A stretch of DNA of 5,891 nt from Candidatus Pelagibacterales bacterium. GTDB lineage: Bacteria; Pseudomonadota; Alphaproteobacteria; Pelagibacterales; AG-422-B15. Location of the stretch: positions 1 to 5,891 of the forward strand of contig JADHQX010000088.1 of the NCBI GenBank assembly GCA_016777745.1. The letters run 5' to 3'. Numbering within the stretch: the first letter of the stretch is position 1; each line of letters starts with the position of its first letter. The notes under the pieces were generated by a model. That model made no database searches. It was given only the letters and a program-made list of their open reading frames with translations, and had not been told where the DNA came from. Shown here one piece after another: positions 5,185 through 5,891 of the stretch. Both the position numbers and the translations under genes were made by a program.

Positions 5185-5891
5185 ATGGAAAATTATATTT
5201 TACCTAAAAGACAGGCTATTACTGTTTTTTTTGTATTTGCTTTTGGATATTTTTTATCTTGTTTGTTAAGAGCGATTACTGCCACTCTTTCTCCAGTTTT
5301 AACTCTAGAATTTGAGTTAATGGCTGCAGACCTTGGACTGCTTGCTGGAGGTTATTTTTTAGGTTTTGCATCTATGCAAATTCCCCTTGGATATTTGTTA
5401 GATAAATTTGGGCCAAAAAAAATTGTTTCATCATTTCTATTAATAGCATTTATTGGAACATTATCTTTTGCACTTGCTCAGAGCTTTTCAGGATTATTAA
5501 TTTCTAGAATATTAATTGGAGTTGGCGTAAGTGCTTGTTTAATGGCGCCATTAACAGGTTATAGAATTTGGTTTGCTGAAAACCAACAACAAAGAGCAAA
5601 TTCTTGGATGTTAATGATAGCATCATTAGGATTTCTATCTTCTACATTACCTGTTCAACTTTTGTTACCATCTTTAGGCTGGAGATGGTTATTTGGTGGG
5701 ATTGCAGGATTAATATTAATTAGCATATGTTTAATGTTAGCTTTTATCCCACAATGGGATCATCAAAAGGATGAGTCTTTGGAAAATCCAGTGAGGCAAG
5801 GTTCATTATCTGATGTGTGGAAAAATAAATTCTTTATCAGTGTTATTCCGATGGGTTTATTTAATTACGGTGGGTTAATGGCAATCCAGAC
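5185..5891 (+). CDS. Major facilitator superfamily transporter (N-terminal 235 codons; runs off the window)
   Basis: The frame opens at ATG 5185, 3 nt after the dctM stop, and stays open to the window edge (235 codons plus 2 nt). The protein begins MENYILPKRQAITVFFVF. It shows the first half of an MFS permease: hydrophobic helices at about 11-32, 46-70, 80-98, 102-124, 141-162 and 166-188, then a charged cytoplasmic stretch at about 190-213 (the central loop) and the start of helix 7. Motif A, GYLLDKFGPKK (69-79), with D73 and K74, lies between helices 2 and 3. R108 with GVG (112-114) fits the helix 4 motif. The substrate cannot be told from this half. No Shine-Dalgarno sequence is seen, so translation is probably coupled to dctM. 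Co-transcription suggests a linked substrate, or export of a related metabolite. Confidence 0.9.
   Translation, partial: MENYILPKRQAITVFFVFAFGYFLSCLLRAITATLSPVLTLEFELMAADLGLLAGGYFLGFASMQIPLGYLLDKFGPKKIVSSFLLIAFIGTLSFALAQSFSGLLISRILIGVGVSACLMAPLTGYRIWFAENQQQRANSWMLMIASLGFLSSTLPVQLLLPSLGWRWLFGGIAGLILISICLMLAFIPQWDHQKDESLENPVRQGSLSDVWKNKFFISVIPMGLFNYGGLMAIQ

Noticed and set aside
1..5891. CRISPR array, tRNA, rRNA or insertion sequence
   Set aside because: No regularly spaced repeats, cloverleaf-like segments, rRNA signatures, transposase-like frames or terminal inverted repeats were seen on reading the window; dense coding leaves little room for them.

Overview
The window carries most of a transport operon on the + strand of an AT-rich Gram-negative genome: a tripartite TRAP transporter (dctP, dctQ, dctM), then the start of a major facilitator (MFS) permease cut off by the window end. 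The very high A+T content, tight 3-nt gene spacing, Tat-type secretion signal and high share of transport genes suggest a streamlined marine proteobacterium, perhaps SAR11-like. This is inferred from style alone; no taxonomic marker gene is present.

Layout. Bases 1-119 hold the last 38 codons of an unrecognised gene. Bases 120-333 are a regulatory region with several dyads: a weak hairpin after the upstream gene, a perfect FNR-type box (TTGAT-TTAA-ATCAA), a TTGACT...TATAAT promoter-like pair with a 19-nt spacer centred on a palindrome, a 9-bp inverted repeat, and a strong ribosome binding site. dctP (334-1464) encodes a Tat-exported binding protein. A strong intrinsic terminator (1484-1511) follows it. 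dctQ (1543-2526), dctM (2530-5181) and the MFS gene (5185 to the end) are then packed with 3-nt gaps and no good Shine-Dalgarno sequences.

Function. The periplasmic DctP would capture an organic acid and deliver it to the DctQ-DctM membrane complex, which in this family imports substrate with a sodium gradient. The DctP resembles the FcbT1/TakP branch (2-oxo acids, lactate, aromatic or other carboxylates), but the substrate cannot be read from the sequence. The terminator after dctP, the strong dctP ribosome site and dctP's lower A+T content fit a design in which the binding protein is made in large excess over the membrane subunits.

The main oddities are a roughly 330-residue charged, coiled-coil extension on DctM, an extra membrane-spanning N-terminal half on DctQ, and the layered control region upstream of dctP. 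The system itself is a known transporter class; the DctM extension and the promoter architecture are the parts most likely to be under-described.
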